The position numbers and the translations under genes are program-made. A stretch of 64,000 nt of DNA from Ulva prolifera (Eukaryota; Chlorophyta; Ulvophyceae; Ulvales; Ulvaceae), in contig CM041202.1 of the NCBI GenBank assembly GCA_023078555.1, positions 2,848,022 through 2,912,021 on the forward strand. The letters run 5' to 3'. Positions 1 to 12,210 of the stretch are shown here, piece by piece. How positions within the stretch are numbered: position 1 is the first letter of the stretch; every line of letters starts with the position of its first letter. Under the pieces are notes generated by a model that saw only the letters and a program-made list of their open reading frames with translations, was not told where the DNA came from and made no database searches.

Positions 1-947
1 GATCCCACGGCTCACGCGTGTCGGTCTTCGTCTTCTTGCACGTCGCCTACATCCAGCATACCACAGTCGTACATACTGCATGCAGCCTTGCACTTAGCTC
101 CAGCCGCAATGGCTTCACGCTGATGTGTGCAACACACCCATGTCCAGCCTTCCGCCTTGCACTCCGTCGGTCACTGTACTGGCTACCAATATGTGCCGCG
201 GCATCAGCCTCATCTGTGGCACTGGGGGGCACGGGACGGTAGTTCTCATCGTCGTCACTGGCAGACTGAACATGCCGTGCGCTCCTGCGCTGCTCTCTGA
301 AGAATTCAAAAGGCTGTGCACCCTGAAGAACCACAAAGACAATTCTAAGAATTTTACGACGTTCTAATCAAATATTTCTGGCAATCCAATCGCACCTCCG
401 CGCCATGTTCAAACGAAGTGATCACTTCTTCGGGACTGAAGTCGGAATCAAACAGCAGATCTCCGTCAGTGAAGTAGTCGGAATTGATTTCAACACCACT
501 GCCGTACTCTGTGTGATAATCCGTATCAAAAGCGGCATCCTCGTCTTCGTCCATGTCTGGATGCAGATCGGAGACGCACTGTCGCGTCATACAGACCCCA
601 CTGACAACGGGCGCCTCTGTTCACGCAATGATAGACTTGAAGTTGGCGCATCGTGAGTACTGGTTTATGTGGTGGCTTTCTCACGTTTCATGCACCACCG
701 CGGATTGCAGCGACTGCAGTTGCATGGCGCGCTGAACGTGGCGATGGGCGTGCCCGTGCCACCGAGGCGTTCCCGGCTGCAATTGACTCGAATACACAGT
801 GACTTCATTTACACAAAGCTGGGCATATGAATACGGCTGCTCCCGTCTACGTGCTACGTTTGCAACAGCTGTCAGTACCACGATGATCGCGACGAGAGTC
901 GTACGGACCGCATCAGTTCGCCCCCGCGTAGCCAATCTGTAAGAGCT
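1..947 (-). CDS. Putative single-pass membrane protein, 3' part only
   Basis: I do not recognise a family. Three minus-strand pieces join in phase: about 947-815, 556-396, and 322 onward to beyond the window edge. The first carries a hydrophobic run (TTLVAIIVVLTAVANV) stopped by RRR, typical of a membrane helix with a cytoplasmic anchor. The second is strongly acidic, with Asp/Glu/Tyr repeats such as MDEDEDAAFDTDYHTEYG, and the third continues with SASDDDENYRPVPPS. Donors (GTGTAA, GTGCGA) and acceptors (CCAG, TTCAG) fit the other genes in the window. No start Met is visible: upstream lies the divergent CD2BP2 gene only about 40 bases away, which argues against a long ectodomain or against the model. 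Confidence rests on the helix plus consistent phase; no homology supports it. Confidence 0.3.
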
Positions 948-1001
948 GGTACAGCGCAATAGAGTGATACATCTTTCAGTACTCCCACGTTAAGTCTGCT
1001 C

Positions 1002-3662
1002 ATGGAGCCTCGTGCTGAAAACGTTGCTATCAGAGCCATCGTCGATGATGCGCTGGCGGAGGATGAAAGCCACAAGGCAAAGCGAAAGCGCGAAAAAGAC
1101 CCTGAGAGCAAACCGAAGAAGTCAGTCAGATTCAAAGACGTCGATGATGTGCACGAGTTTGAGGTGGACGACACTGACAATCAGGTCATTCTCCGGCATA
1201 GCGGTCACATCCCCGCAATTCACAATTAATTCTGCACCTGATCCAGCAAGAAAATATATATGAACGATATATTAGCTGCAAGAACGGCACATGCAGGAGG
1301 AGGGTCCAATTAAAGAGCATCTGCTGGGAGAAGCATGGCAGAAAAGACAGCTTACCAGAGACGGCAAAGCTTTCAATGCAGATGAGATAAACTTCAACCT
1401 TGGCAACGAAGATGCCCCCGAGGAAGATGCTGAATACGATCACCTGGATGGTGAGGAAGTTTCAGCTTTCAATATGAAGGATGAGGAGGCAGAAGGCTTC
1501 AATACATTGACAGGGGAGATAGCGCCACGCAGGAGCGAGGATGACGAAGTTGCAGAGGACCCATGGCTACTGAGTCTGCAGCAAGAAGAAGTGCGTCGAA
1601 GCGTTGATGTTTTGTCTATGCCACACTGTCCGCTCGCACAACAATCATACCACCTACTTGCTTTCAGAGAGAAGAGACACAGGGAGACGACGGACTCATG
1701 CGTGCAAAAGTCCGGAGATCTCAAGTCACGATAAATGAACAGACAAAGCAGCGCTTAGCAAAGGAGCAGGAAGCATTTGAAAATCGAGAGCCTCTCTCGG
1801 ACGCGGAGCTTGCGGAAGCCAGGACTACGCTCATCGAGCACATGCAACCCCGTGAGACGGTGATGCAAACGATGGCGCGCCTGTCAGCGAGGCCAGCCAA
1901 GGGTGCCACACAGGTGTGCATTACAGCTTCTGCCATGCTCCCCAGGCATGGCAGCTGGTTCGCTTCCAAGCACAGAATGTGCAAGCCCTGCTGCTTTCGA
2001 ACATCAGCTACTGCTGTAGTTCTGCTGTGTTTGCGACCAGACAAGCACGTACATCTGTTGATTCGTTGTTGTCGCAGTCAGCATCGACGTGCATGCAGAA
2101 GGCCGCAGGCAGAGCCGGCAAGAAGCACGCGTCTCCAGAGGAGCAGGCGCGGCTGGATCTCATCGAGCGCTTCACAGATGCAGCCAGCTCGCTCCTCAGC
2201 ACCGAGGTGGACATCTTTGAGCAACACAGGGAGGAGCTGGAGCATTCTCTGCGCATGTCGACAATGCTGCGCGATCCTGCAGCACAGCCGTCAGGTGCGG
2301 GCTGGCACACCCCACACTTGGTGGGCCAGGGCGGGGGAAAACAGCCATGCTGAAACGGCCATGCCATCGTTCACTGTGTACAGTCACTGGGAGGCGGCCG
2401 AGGTCGTGCACCTAGGCAGTGGCGGTCCCTGTGTATGTGACCATGAGCAGCCCACATCGTTGCATGCCCACCTCATATTCCTGTCGAGGTCCAGGCTGCT
2501 TTCAGTGCCCGGTGTAGCGTGTCGCCATTGCTGGAAGTAGCTGCGGCGCAGACGTACTGGTGCGTGCATGCTGGCAGCGCACTTGCGCAGCTGATGGGTA
2601 TCGAGCTGAGTGATCCGTGATCAGTACGCCATGGTCATTGAGTGAATACATTCCGCTGCCAACTCTACACTGGCATGTGGCCCCTCTTGTCCAGAGTAGC
2701 GTCAACAGCCTGTAAGGCTATGGGAAGTGACTGGACTGAAATCTGGGCTGACACATTGAGGTCCCCATGTTCCGGGGAAGTGCATGTCCGTCGATGAACA
2801 CGATCCTGGTTGTCATGATCCAGGGCCTACTTATCCGCTCTAAAGTTGTGCTTGCTGTAGGTGCTCCTGCTGTTGCTGCGCCTGCAGGAGGGGACAGTGA
2901 CGATGATATGTTCGCTGATAGCGACACAGAGCCTGCAGAAGCCTCCAAAGATGCAGCGGCGGCGAGACCAGCCGGCTTCGCATCCGGCACACATGGCGTC
3001 TCAGCAGCGGCCGTAAGCCCTGCTGTACCGCCGGGCAGCTTGACGCCACCAGCCACCCGTATAGCTGCAGGTGCACAGCCTGCTGACGCTGGAGGAGGTG
3101 GGGCGCCAAGTGGAGGTAGAGCCGTGGAGTCAGCGAGTGCCTCACAAGCGCAAGACTACTCGAGTTGGCCGATTTCAGAGCTCCGGCGAGTTTTGATGGA
3201 GGCCAAGATTGACACATCAGGTGCGTGTGCCCGTACTTCTGCTGCAAGGGTGTCTGTTTCAGTTCAATAGTTTGCAGGAAGGCAAGCTGAGAGGCAGATT
3301 GCTTACATGGGCACTACTTTAAAATAAATAAAACAAAACTCTTTGTACAGATGGCATGCCTGTCCAGATTGACCCTACTTTACTGTGAAGCAATAAGCTC
3401 ACACGGAAGAACTGCAATGATCCAAGCTGGTAGTGCAGGTGCAACTGAGAAGGGCGACCTTGTTGAAAAGATGAAGGAGCTTGACAGGCAACGAGCTCCT
3501 ACGGCCACGCCAGTTGGGTTTGTGCTTGACCCGGGTTCGGGGTACTACTTCAATGCAGAAACAGGGTGGTATTTCCATGCCACTTCCGGATGCTATTATC
3601 GCAATGGGCGCTGGTATCAGCTAGATACGGCCACGGGGTCGTATCAAGACATGCAGAGGTGA
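1002..3662 (+). CDS. CD2BP2: CD2BP2/Lin1-like U5 snRNP assembly protein with OCRE-like C-terminus
   Basis: Homologue of CD2BP2 (U5-52K, yeast Lin1), a nuclear factor of U5 snRNP and tri-snRNP assembly. Six exons keep phase: 1002-1184, 1297-1590, 1668-1913, 2099-2294, 2888-3220, 3439-3662, about 491 residues. A basic N-terminus with KSVRFKDVDD is followed by acidic FNADEINFNLGNEDA. The family block MQPRETVMQTMARLSAR matches the LLPRETVAGALRRLGAR region of animal CD2BP2, and LDLIERFTDAASSLLSTE and DDMFADSDTE follow in the expected order. A SAP-like helix pair (SELRRVLMEAKIDTSG, then DLVEKMKEL) precedes the end. The C-terminus is an OCRE-like aromatic repeat (GSGYYFNAETGWYFHATSGC) instead of the GYF domain of animal and yeast proteins, as in plant homologues. 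The start is the first ATG in frame with the conserved block. Exon 3 could instead begin at 1683. Confidence 0.85.
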
Positions 3663-4705
3663 CACAGGCACTGCACGTGCCTCGCCATAGGCACTGCAGT
3701 GGCGAATCTTGCGCACATGCTCGCAGGCCGCTGCAGTAGGATGTATCTCGCTGTGGATGCTGTAGAAGAGCTGCACCAATGGGGAGAACTTTACATGTTG
3801 AGATGGTCGATTCTGAGGACACAGATCTTGCAAGATCATGCAGCTCTGCAAGCTGGGTTCCCGGCCCAGGTTGCGAGAAGGTAGAATTTTTCTGAGACAC
3901 TGGCGTCGCCAGAGTAGTGCGTAGGCTTGCTTGTCAGCTTCACTGCCGTCTCAGTGTGTGCATGAGTTTTGGATGACACGAGATCTGGTGTGCTTGTGCA
4001 TCAGCCATACTGCTGCCATTTTCAAGATGAATTGCATCAGTTGCATCTGAATATAAAGCAGACGCTGTCTGAGTTGAGATTTGAGGATGCATCATACGCA
4101 GTCACGGCTGCTTGTTGTTGAGCTGATCAAGTTGATATCTTGCTGCACACCCTCGGCCGTTTAGACGGTCGGAAGGTCACCTCTGACGCGCGGGGTACGC
4201 ACCGAAGCATGTCATTCATATATGCTTCAGCTCTTAGAGGCATGGAACGTGTCGGTGAAGCAACTAAATGATTGAGACACACAGACACACGACTTGATTG
4301 TGTGTAGTACAGCTACAATTCTGTGATCAAGGTTGCACCTGGCGTGTGCAGGCCAGCAGCCACCACGCTGACATGTATGCTTGCGTACCCACGCTTTTGG
4401 CAGGCGTTTGCTGATACAGCAGCGCGCTGTGCGCACATGGGCACGCGTGGCTACACGGCCAACCCCCATAAGCTGACAAACTTCATGCCAGTGAGTAGGT
4501 TTTGGTGACCCTGCGGCACATGATGGAAATTGGCAAAGCATTGCCGCGATTCAGGAAGTTCCCGACAGCCTGGAGAAGTGGGTGCATAGCTGCAGCAGGT
4601 TGACAGGACACGGGCACCAAGGTCCGTGACCAGTTTGCCAGCTATCGCGTAATCGCGTCCGAAAAACCTCCACTAGTCTTTCGCAAGTGGCTCTAGATTT
4701 GCACC
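3663..4705 (+). other. Intergenic, no gene seen
   Basis: This holds the 3' UTR of the CD2BP2 gene and the promoter of the SPAG6 gene. Only short, unconserved reading frames occur here on either strand. I found no RNA gene or repeat. Confidence 0.6.
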
Positions 4706-7700
4706 ATGGCAACACGGGCAGTTCTTACGGCGTTCGAACGCTACCAGAAGGAGCGAACAGCTTTCGTCAGCACTGTCGCGGAGATGGCGAAGAATCCGCA
4801 GGTATGTGTTGCTCATGGATCCAATTCTTATTAAGGTATGAATCACTTTGGCCACGTTGGCTGCGTTCACTGAAGAGAGGTCCTGCTGACCATGGCTTCA
4901 ACTCACAATCATGCACGCGGAGCGATACGGGCATGATTTTCCACCCGTATGTCATGATGCAGAATGTCGATGCTCTACAGCAGGCTGGTGCGATGCAGCT
5001 GCTTCGGCCGCTGTTGCTGGACACTGTGCCAAGGTGCGCTGGCCTGCCAGCCCGCATCGACGCTGTGGCCTAAATGCGGTGGCTTCATTTGACCTCGACA
5101 TGATCGTGCAGTGTTCAGCAATCTGCTGCACTAGCCCTCGGCAGGCTGGCAAATCACAGTGACGAGCTGGCTGAAGCCATAGTCTCAAATGAGGTTCTAC
5201 CACAGTTGGTAAGATTTCGACTGTACAAAGAGTCACCACGGTGGTGGATTTGTTTTGCTCGCCAACTTGATCTTCGACCCTGCTCTTGCAAGGCATAGTA
5301 CTCGGTATCCTATGCAACGCACGAACCTTGTACACACACGAATGAGCACGTGGCAGCCTTTAGGTACATTCACTAGCGACGCAGAATCGGTACTACAAGA
5401 AGAGTGCGTCATTCTGCCTGAGAGCTGTTGCCAGACACTCTCCAGAGCTTGCGCAAGCAGTTGTCGCATGCGGAGCTGTAGAGCCATTAGTCGTGTGTCT
5501 GGAGGAATTCGATCCAGGTGTCAAAGAGGGTGCAGCTTGGGCTCTGGGCTACATTTCTGCACACAATGCAGAGCTATCACAGCAAGTGATCGATGCTTCA
5601 GCAATACCTCTACTTGTACTTTGTGTCCAGGTGTGACTACTGTCGCTGCTATGTACGCAAGCATGCAGCACCCCCGAATACATCGTTCAATTGCCACAAA
5701 TACACACAAAGTCTGACCGCATATTCAATACACATTGGTGTGATGAGTTGTGTACGGACAGCAAGTACATCTCAAGTGTAGGGTATCTTGGAAGATACAG
5801 CAAGTACCAGCGCGGCAACATGCCGATGATTCTGGTAGTCACATACGATCATTTCGCATTCCTTGTCCCGATTAGACTACTTCAGCTGACAATGTCACTC
5901 ATTATTACGGGTTTGTCAGTGCATATGCTTGTGTTGACAGTATGCGCTCCGTTGTGCTTCGCTGACAATCCTCGAATGTGCTTATACCATGCAAAACAGT
6001 TGGAGTGCAGGAGCCTGAGCTGTCATTGAAGCGGATTGCAGCGAGCTCCCTGAGCGACATCGCGAAGCACTCTCCAGAGCATGCACAAGCTGTTGTTGAT
6101 GCGGGTGCTGTGGCTTTCCTGGCCCCCCTTGTTGTCAACCAAGATGCAAAGGTCAAACGCCAGGTACATGTCTTGTGTGACCCTCAGTGTTTTGAAATCA
6201 TTAGTTGCTGCTGTTTCTGCATTTTTGTTGTGTTGAGATTGAGACTGCTTGTCCATTTTGACCGTCTTAGTGCCACAGATGGTGACCTGGATCTGCCATG
6301 CCCTCACTATCTAGTTCGAGTGCTGATGTGCGTGCGCTTTGCAATCCGCGTGCATTGTGCAGGTATGCATAGCTCTCGCGCAGGTGGCCAAGCACTCAGT
6401 AGATCTTGCTGAAGCCGTTGTCGAGGCCGAAGTGTTCCCGAAGGTGCTCACATGCCTGCAATTTCCGGATGAGACAGTCCGTAAAGCCGCGGCAACTCTT
6501 GTGCGGGAGGTGGTGAAGCATTCTGTCGATTTGGCGCAGCTGATCGTCGGAAGTGGAGGGGTCGGCACACTTGTTGACTACATTCAGGTATACTGACTGA
6601 AACAACACTGCCGTGGTTTTTGTTGTTTGACGGGCCGTATCATGGATTCAAAATATGTATCGGCTGGCTACATCCATTCTTGCACCTGCCTGTCAAGCTT
6701 ATGGCCATGCAATCTGGAAGTGTGCCACTACGGTGCTCATCCGCCGGATTTGTACCTACTTTGCTACAAGGTGGTCTTCAATGTGTGCAGCAGACAGGTT
6801 AAGACAGTAGGTCCAGGGCAGGAGAAGCTATTCCTTTGTTGGGGCTCACGTGTATGTGAGTGACAAGCTGGCATGTTGTGATCCTGTGCAGGAATCGTTG
6901 GGCGCAGCACGCCTTCCAGGTGTCATGGCGCTGGGTTACATTGGAGCATTCAGTGAAACACTTGCTCTTGCGGTCGTGTCCGAGCGTGCCCTCATGCCAT
7001 TGGTTGCAGCTCTGAAAGATGAACCAGAAGAACACATGCGAGCTGCTGCAGCTTGGTCCATCGGACAGGTGTGCATTGTCCGTGTCAACCTGCGTGTACC
7101 GAGACCCGGGCACATGAAAGTATCAGAACTTTGCATGGAACATTGCAGTGTAGTGCAGCTTGCAGAAGTAACCGCTTCTCAGAGCTGTGTTGTATATGCA
7201 GATCGGACGGCATACACCAGATCACGCTAAGTGTGTCGCGGACGCGGGTGCGTTGCTGCCTCTGGCTGATGCGGAAGCCAATGAGCGTGGTGGTGACGAG
7301 CTTCGAGGCAAAGCTCGCCGTGCTCTCAAGGGTATCGTTGGCAAGCTAACACACCTCCCTGCACTTGACGCCATGGTCCACCGCAACCTGCCTGAGGGCG
7401 TGATGAAGGTTGTGCTGGAGCAACTGGGCAAGGTGAGACTCATGTGCTTCGTGTACCATGCGTGATTGCTGTACTGCCATGTAAGTGTTTGCTGTTGACG
7501 CAATGTGAGTTTTTGTCACTGTGCAATGTGATCTGCTTTACGCGGAAGTCATGGAGGCTGGACCACACTGAGCCAAGCACAACTTCAAGAAGCTCTGGTT
7601 TACAGCTCTTGGCGGCATAGCGTTGTCTGAGACTGGAGGATCGTTCATGAGATTTATTCTGGATGTGGCCCCTGGTAATATGTTGAAGAACGACATGGCT

Positions 7701-8047
7701 ACACTGTGGTCCTGTAAGCGTTGGGTCATGCGTGACTGAAAGCTTTACACACCACTAGCCAAAGCTACCAAATCGAGCCATTTCTCATACGGAATGCTGG
7801 ATGTGAGCAGTTGTTGCTGGTTCAGGTGCTGGCAAACGATGCTCCCGGCCGTGCAGCATTTGTACACTCAGGTGGTCTTCAGAAGCTTCAAGAGATGGCT
7901 GAGCAACCTGGAAGCCATCTGAAGGAAGCAGTGGCTGTCATCAACAGCAGCTACCCCGAAGAAATCGTCAAATACTACAGTCCAACATACAGTGCACAGC
8001 TACTGCAGAAGTTAGATGCTATGGCTGCAGAAGCCATCACTGCCTGA
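4706..8047 (+). CDS. SPAG6: SPAG6/PF16 armadillo-repeat protein of the axonemal central pair
   Basis: Orthologue of human SPAG6 and Chlamydomonas PF16, which stabilises the C1 microtubule of the ciliary central apparatus and is needed for flagellar motility. Nine exons keep phase: 4706-4801, 4963-5033, 5112-5208, 5364-5630, 6011-6163, 6363-6587, 6892-7068, 7202-7432, 7826-8047. They give 512 residues against about 509 in human. The sequence is armadillo repeats from end to end: AVLTAFERYQKERTAFV at the start, QQSAALALGRLANHSDELAE, KEGAAWALGYISAHNAELSQ, KRIAASSLSDIAKHSPEHAQ, VFPKVLTCLQFPDETV, LPGVMALGYIGAFSETLALA, and the family ending YPEEIVKYYSPTYSAQLLQK. Exon 4 begins after TTTAG at 5363, which restores the conserved VHSLATQNRYYKK; the nearer CAG acceptor would delete it. 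No frameshift or missing repeat is seen. Confidence 0.97.
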
Positions 8048-8840
8048 TATATCGATCACATGGACACTGCATTTGGCTGCTGAAGGTGGTCAGAAACTGA
8101 ACTTGTTGTTGGAGGGATTACTTTTGGATTTATGTAAGTCTTGGGTACACCAGCAGCATCACTTGGGCAATGTGTTCGTGGATGAAAAGCAGCTGAGAAG
8201 CGGCTGCACGCGGAGGGTTTTCTGGGAATGCAGCTTGCTAGATGTGTATACTCTGCTCAAGGAGCCAAATACAACACATCGTTGGAAATTGTTTGTGACG
8301 CTTAATTATGGCCTTCATGTACTGAAGAACAGCGGTTATGGGGTCACTGGGGTCACTGCGTCAGTTGCATGCCCAGTCAGTGTGGGTCTGTATGTCCGCT
8401 GGCAGTGTCAAGTGATGGAATCATCTGCATCAACAAAGCTGTGGTTTCCCCAGTGCGAACGGAGGTAGTGGACCACTTCCATTGATCTGATTTCAAGTGA
8501 TTTGTCCTCGCATGATTCTACCGAGGCGACACACGGTCACCTGTGTTGCTCCAGGTGAATAAAGCATGACGATCAACTGACAGATCTCGTTTTTGTGGTT
8601 CTTGTGTATGCCTGAAGCATCAACGCTGCAGTGCATTGTCCCAGTGCATTGTCCAAGCGTGACGGGACGGCTGAGGCCACGCCTTTGCATCATAGCCCCT
8701 GCCCGGCCCAGGCCTGGCTGCAACACGACGGAGCACTGTGTGATGGGTCTGTCCATAGACTTGTAGCATCCCCTTAGTTGATGAAAGTGTGTGGCAATCA
8801 AGTGAAACCGTAACCGCATTAAGAGTGCTTTGATTCCCAC
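8048..8840 (+). other. SPAG6 3' flank, no gene seen
   Basis: 3' UTR and intergenic sequence after the SPAG6 stop codon. The 150-codon frame at 8016-8468 begins inside SPAG6 in another frame and shows no conserved motif. Confidence 0.6.
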
Positions 8841-8844
8841 TGCG

Positions 8845-9200
<356 letters not shown>

Positions 9201-9623
9201 AAACAAACCCAAACACAGCCACACCGCACCCTACACCTCGATGCCTGTCGCCTCTCGACAGGGCCGCGCACAACACATTGCCGCCCAATTCCCACTGTGC
9301 GACTGCTCCCCGCCACTGCAACCATGACCATGGGGGAGGGAGGGGGGGCACAACCAAGGCAGATCCCCACAATGGAGTGTAACAGACTGCAACAGAAAAA
9401 CCTGCAATTTGGCAAACCCTATGCGGGCAGCTTCTCACTATGCAAGGCTGGTCAGTCATTGCATGCTGGCAGCATCTTGCAGTTTGTCCATGTATAAACT
9501 TGAGACTTGAAAGGGTACGGCAACTGTATGTACACGCATCAGAGACCTTGCCAGGCTTCATGTGTATCTGCGTATTGATGGATCATGTGCCTGATGGAGA
9601 ATGGACCACTGTTCCTAGTGCTG

Positions 9624-9870
9624 CACATCTTGAGTGTTACAAGGACAAAGGCAGCAAGTCGGGCAGCACCGCGAAAGGAGCAAGCAGACGAAGCAAACAC
9701 CAAGACACCCACGAACATCTCACCCAGCACCGGCGCTGCAAGCGACACAGATCCGCAGACCGCCAAGCACACACCCACACACCAGCACACACACGCACAG
9801 ACCCACACACCCACAAACCCAGACCCACACACGATCTCAGATACCACATCTTGAGTGTGGTATCTGAGAT
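9624..9870 (+). repeat. Copy 2 of the duplicated element, flanked by a 14-bp direct repeat
   Basis: The head at 9638-9700 matches copy 1 and is followed by the 9743-9785 unit and CA-rich sequence. CACATCTTGAGTGT occurs on both sides, at 9624-9637 and 9845-9858, as a target-site duplication would. The right copy lies inside a perfect hairpin: 15-bp arms at 9834-9848 and 9856-9870 around a 7-base loop. This suggests an inserted non-autonomous element, but two copies are too few to be sure of its ends. Confidence 0.55.
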
Positions 9871-9895
9871 GCAGCTACAACGGTCATGCATATAT

Positions 9896-12210
9896 ACAGC
9901 CTGGAGTTTGCAAGAGGTCAGATGATCAGACTCTGATCTGGTTGCGGGTCATTGTGCCTGTCGCTTTTCATCATATAGGATAGCGCGGAGAGATGCGCTG
10001 AGAGATGAGCTGAAAGATGAGCTTGAGAGATGAGCATATGCCGCATGATACTGATGGCCAATGATGTTTGCCGAAACGAGTGAGCATCGCGCGCGATCGC
10101 GTATGACATCAAACTTGCTGCTGAAGACATATGCATGTACATCTGAACTGCGCCGGAAGCCGGCCAGGAGCGCATCTCGCTCGATGGTGCGCCTGGGCGT
10201 TCAAGAATTCGCCGCTATCATTTCCTGACCACATCCCGGAGGTGGCTCGTCTCACAATCAAGGATGGGCTTGCAGCAGGTCGGCAATACAGGAATTCGAA
10301 TCTACATTATACGCAGCACTTCCGGACGTCGTGGACGCCAAACTTTAGCATCTGTCAGCAGAAGATTACTCTTGCGTTTCAAATTTAATGGTCAGGATGT
10401 GCAACGTGACCAATCCGTCGGCTACAGATTGGTACACGTTTCAACCTACGATGACTAGTCCCGAGGGACCTTTCCGTGATCGCGACTTGTGTCGGCTGTC
10501 ACATGAGCCGTGCCGTGTGTGCTTCGTGTGCAAGAAAGCGTAGGCCATTGTAGTCAACGGATGCAGGCGGACGCGCCTGATGCTGTAGCGCCAAGCTGGG
10601 CAGCTTAGTGGTGACCGCGCACCTTTGGGCCTTATGCATGTGCCTGCGCCTGGAGACTGCGAAGCTGCCTTCATGAGACCTTTCCGGCATCACAGGCACA
10701 AACGTCGCGGAACGGCATATCGTGCTGCTGCATCACACAACTGAGTTGTGTCGCAATGCTTTGCATCCTGATGACCAAACGATGTGCTTGCACTGTGTGC
10801 AACAGCAGTGCATGGTGCCTGCGGGAGATGCCCAAGCTCTTCCAGCTTGCTGTTGCAAGCTGCTTTTCGAATGCACAGTCCCACTGAGCATTTTCAAGGG
10901 AATGGATCATACGTCGGACGGGCGTGAGCGGCGATGGAACACAGGCGATGTCAGAGCATGCATCTACATGCACATGCCGCGGATGCGATTCCCTTTGAAA
11001 CCATGGCGCGCCAGCCGAGCGGCAGCGCATGCAAACTCTTGCATATACCTGCCACCGAAATCCGTGAACCGGAGTCAGCCACACGCAAGGGGCTGCGCCG
11101 AAGAACTCTCCCTGTCCACTGGAAGGCCTGTGATTCGAATCAAGGCTTCATCGTCGTGCAAGCGTACTATCTATGGAGCTTGCCTGGCCTAGTGCACACG
11201 CCTGTTGGTAATCGGAGCACGGTCACGTAACTGCTCCTTGACGCACTAGCAGCAGAGCCAACCTGAGCGTGTGCTGGCATTCAAAACTGCGTTCGGGAGA
11301 CTTTTCATGTGATACAGTTGAAGCACTGCATGCGGCGCGGCAAGCAGCAACAGCTGCTTCCACCGTGCGCATGCCGTCCGGCTGGCAGCTGCACTGCTCG
11401 CTCCTTCTTCGGGTACGACATCAAGTTTTACTTTCTGCTGGGCCATTTCTGTGGGGCTGTTCGGGCCCCCGTGATGTCAACGACAGTTAGGTAGTACAGA
11501 AGCAGCGAGTGTCTCACTGACGCTGTACTATCTCCGGACACCACCCATCGCCCGTTAATATTGAGCAGCCACATATATGCGCCTTTTTAAATCGTTGAGC
11601 AGCATAGGCTTGGCAGGCGGGGTGCAGCACGCGGCGGGGGGAGATGGACCCGCGTCGTGAGGACAAGTGAAAGTCAAGTCGCGCGCCAAGCCTTCAAACA
11701 GCCTGATTGACATGAATGACATCATGATCCCACAAGATCACATACTAATATGCATTCAGTGGCCAGTGCAAAGTGAACGGCACAGCAAGCCGGTGGTGTT
11801 TATGCTATCCAGTCGTTGTTGACGAGTGCCGAGCAGATGTGCTGCGCGTATGCGCTCAGTCTCATCTGCTTGCGCCAGGTAGTCATCAACACTGCAGGAA
11901 ATCAGAAATGACGCGTAATTGACGCTCGCGAGTGCGGTAGTGTGGACACGCGCGCAGACGCACTGACGTGTTAATGCCATGAACAGCCGCACGCGCAACG
12001 TTGCCGCAGGCCAGCGTTCTCCACCTGCCATCCCTGAACGCGCATGACTATAACAAAGCGCGAAAGAACAGCTTTTCGTCTAGGCCCGTGGCGATCTTGA
12101 CCCTTCCTGACTCCTCGTGACAGCATGACTCGGTACCGCCATGCAGGAGCAGCAGCGCACCACCATCTCTCGCAGGCACAGCCTCCCGCCGGCCACGCCA
12201 CTCGCGCCTC
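9896..12210 (+). other. Intergenic, no gene supported
   Basis: Scattered frames of up to about 156 codons occur on both strands with no recognisable motif or splice-consistent chain. It probably includes the promoter of RLK-1 at its right end. Confidence 0.5.
9985..10036 (+). repeat. Short degenerate tandem repeat
   Basis: About four imperfect copies of a 12-base unit close to GAGAGATGAGCT. Confidence 0.6.
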
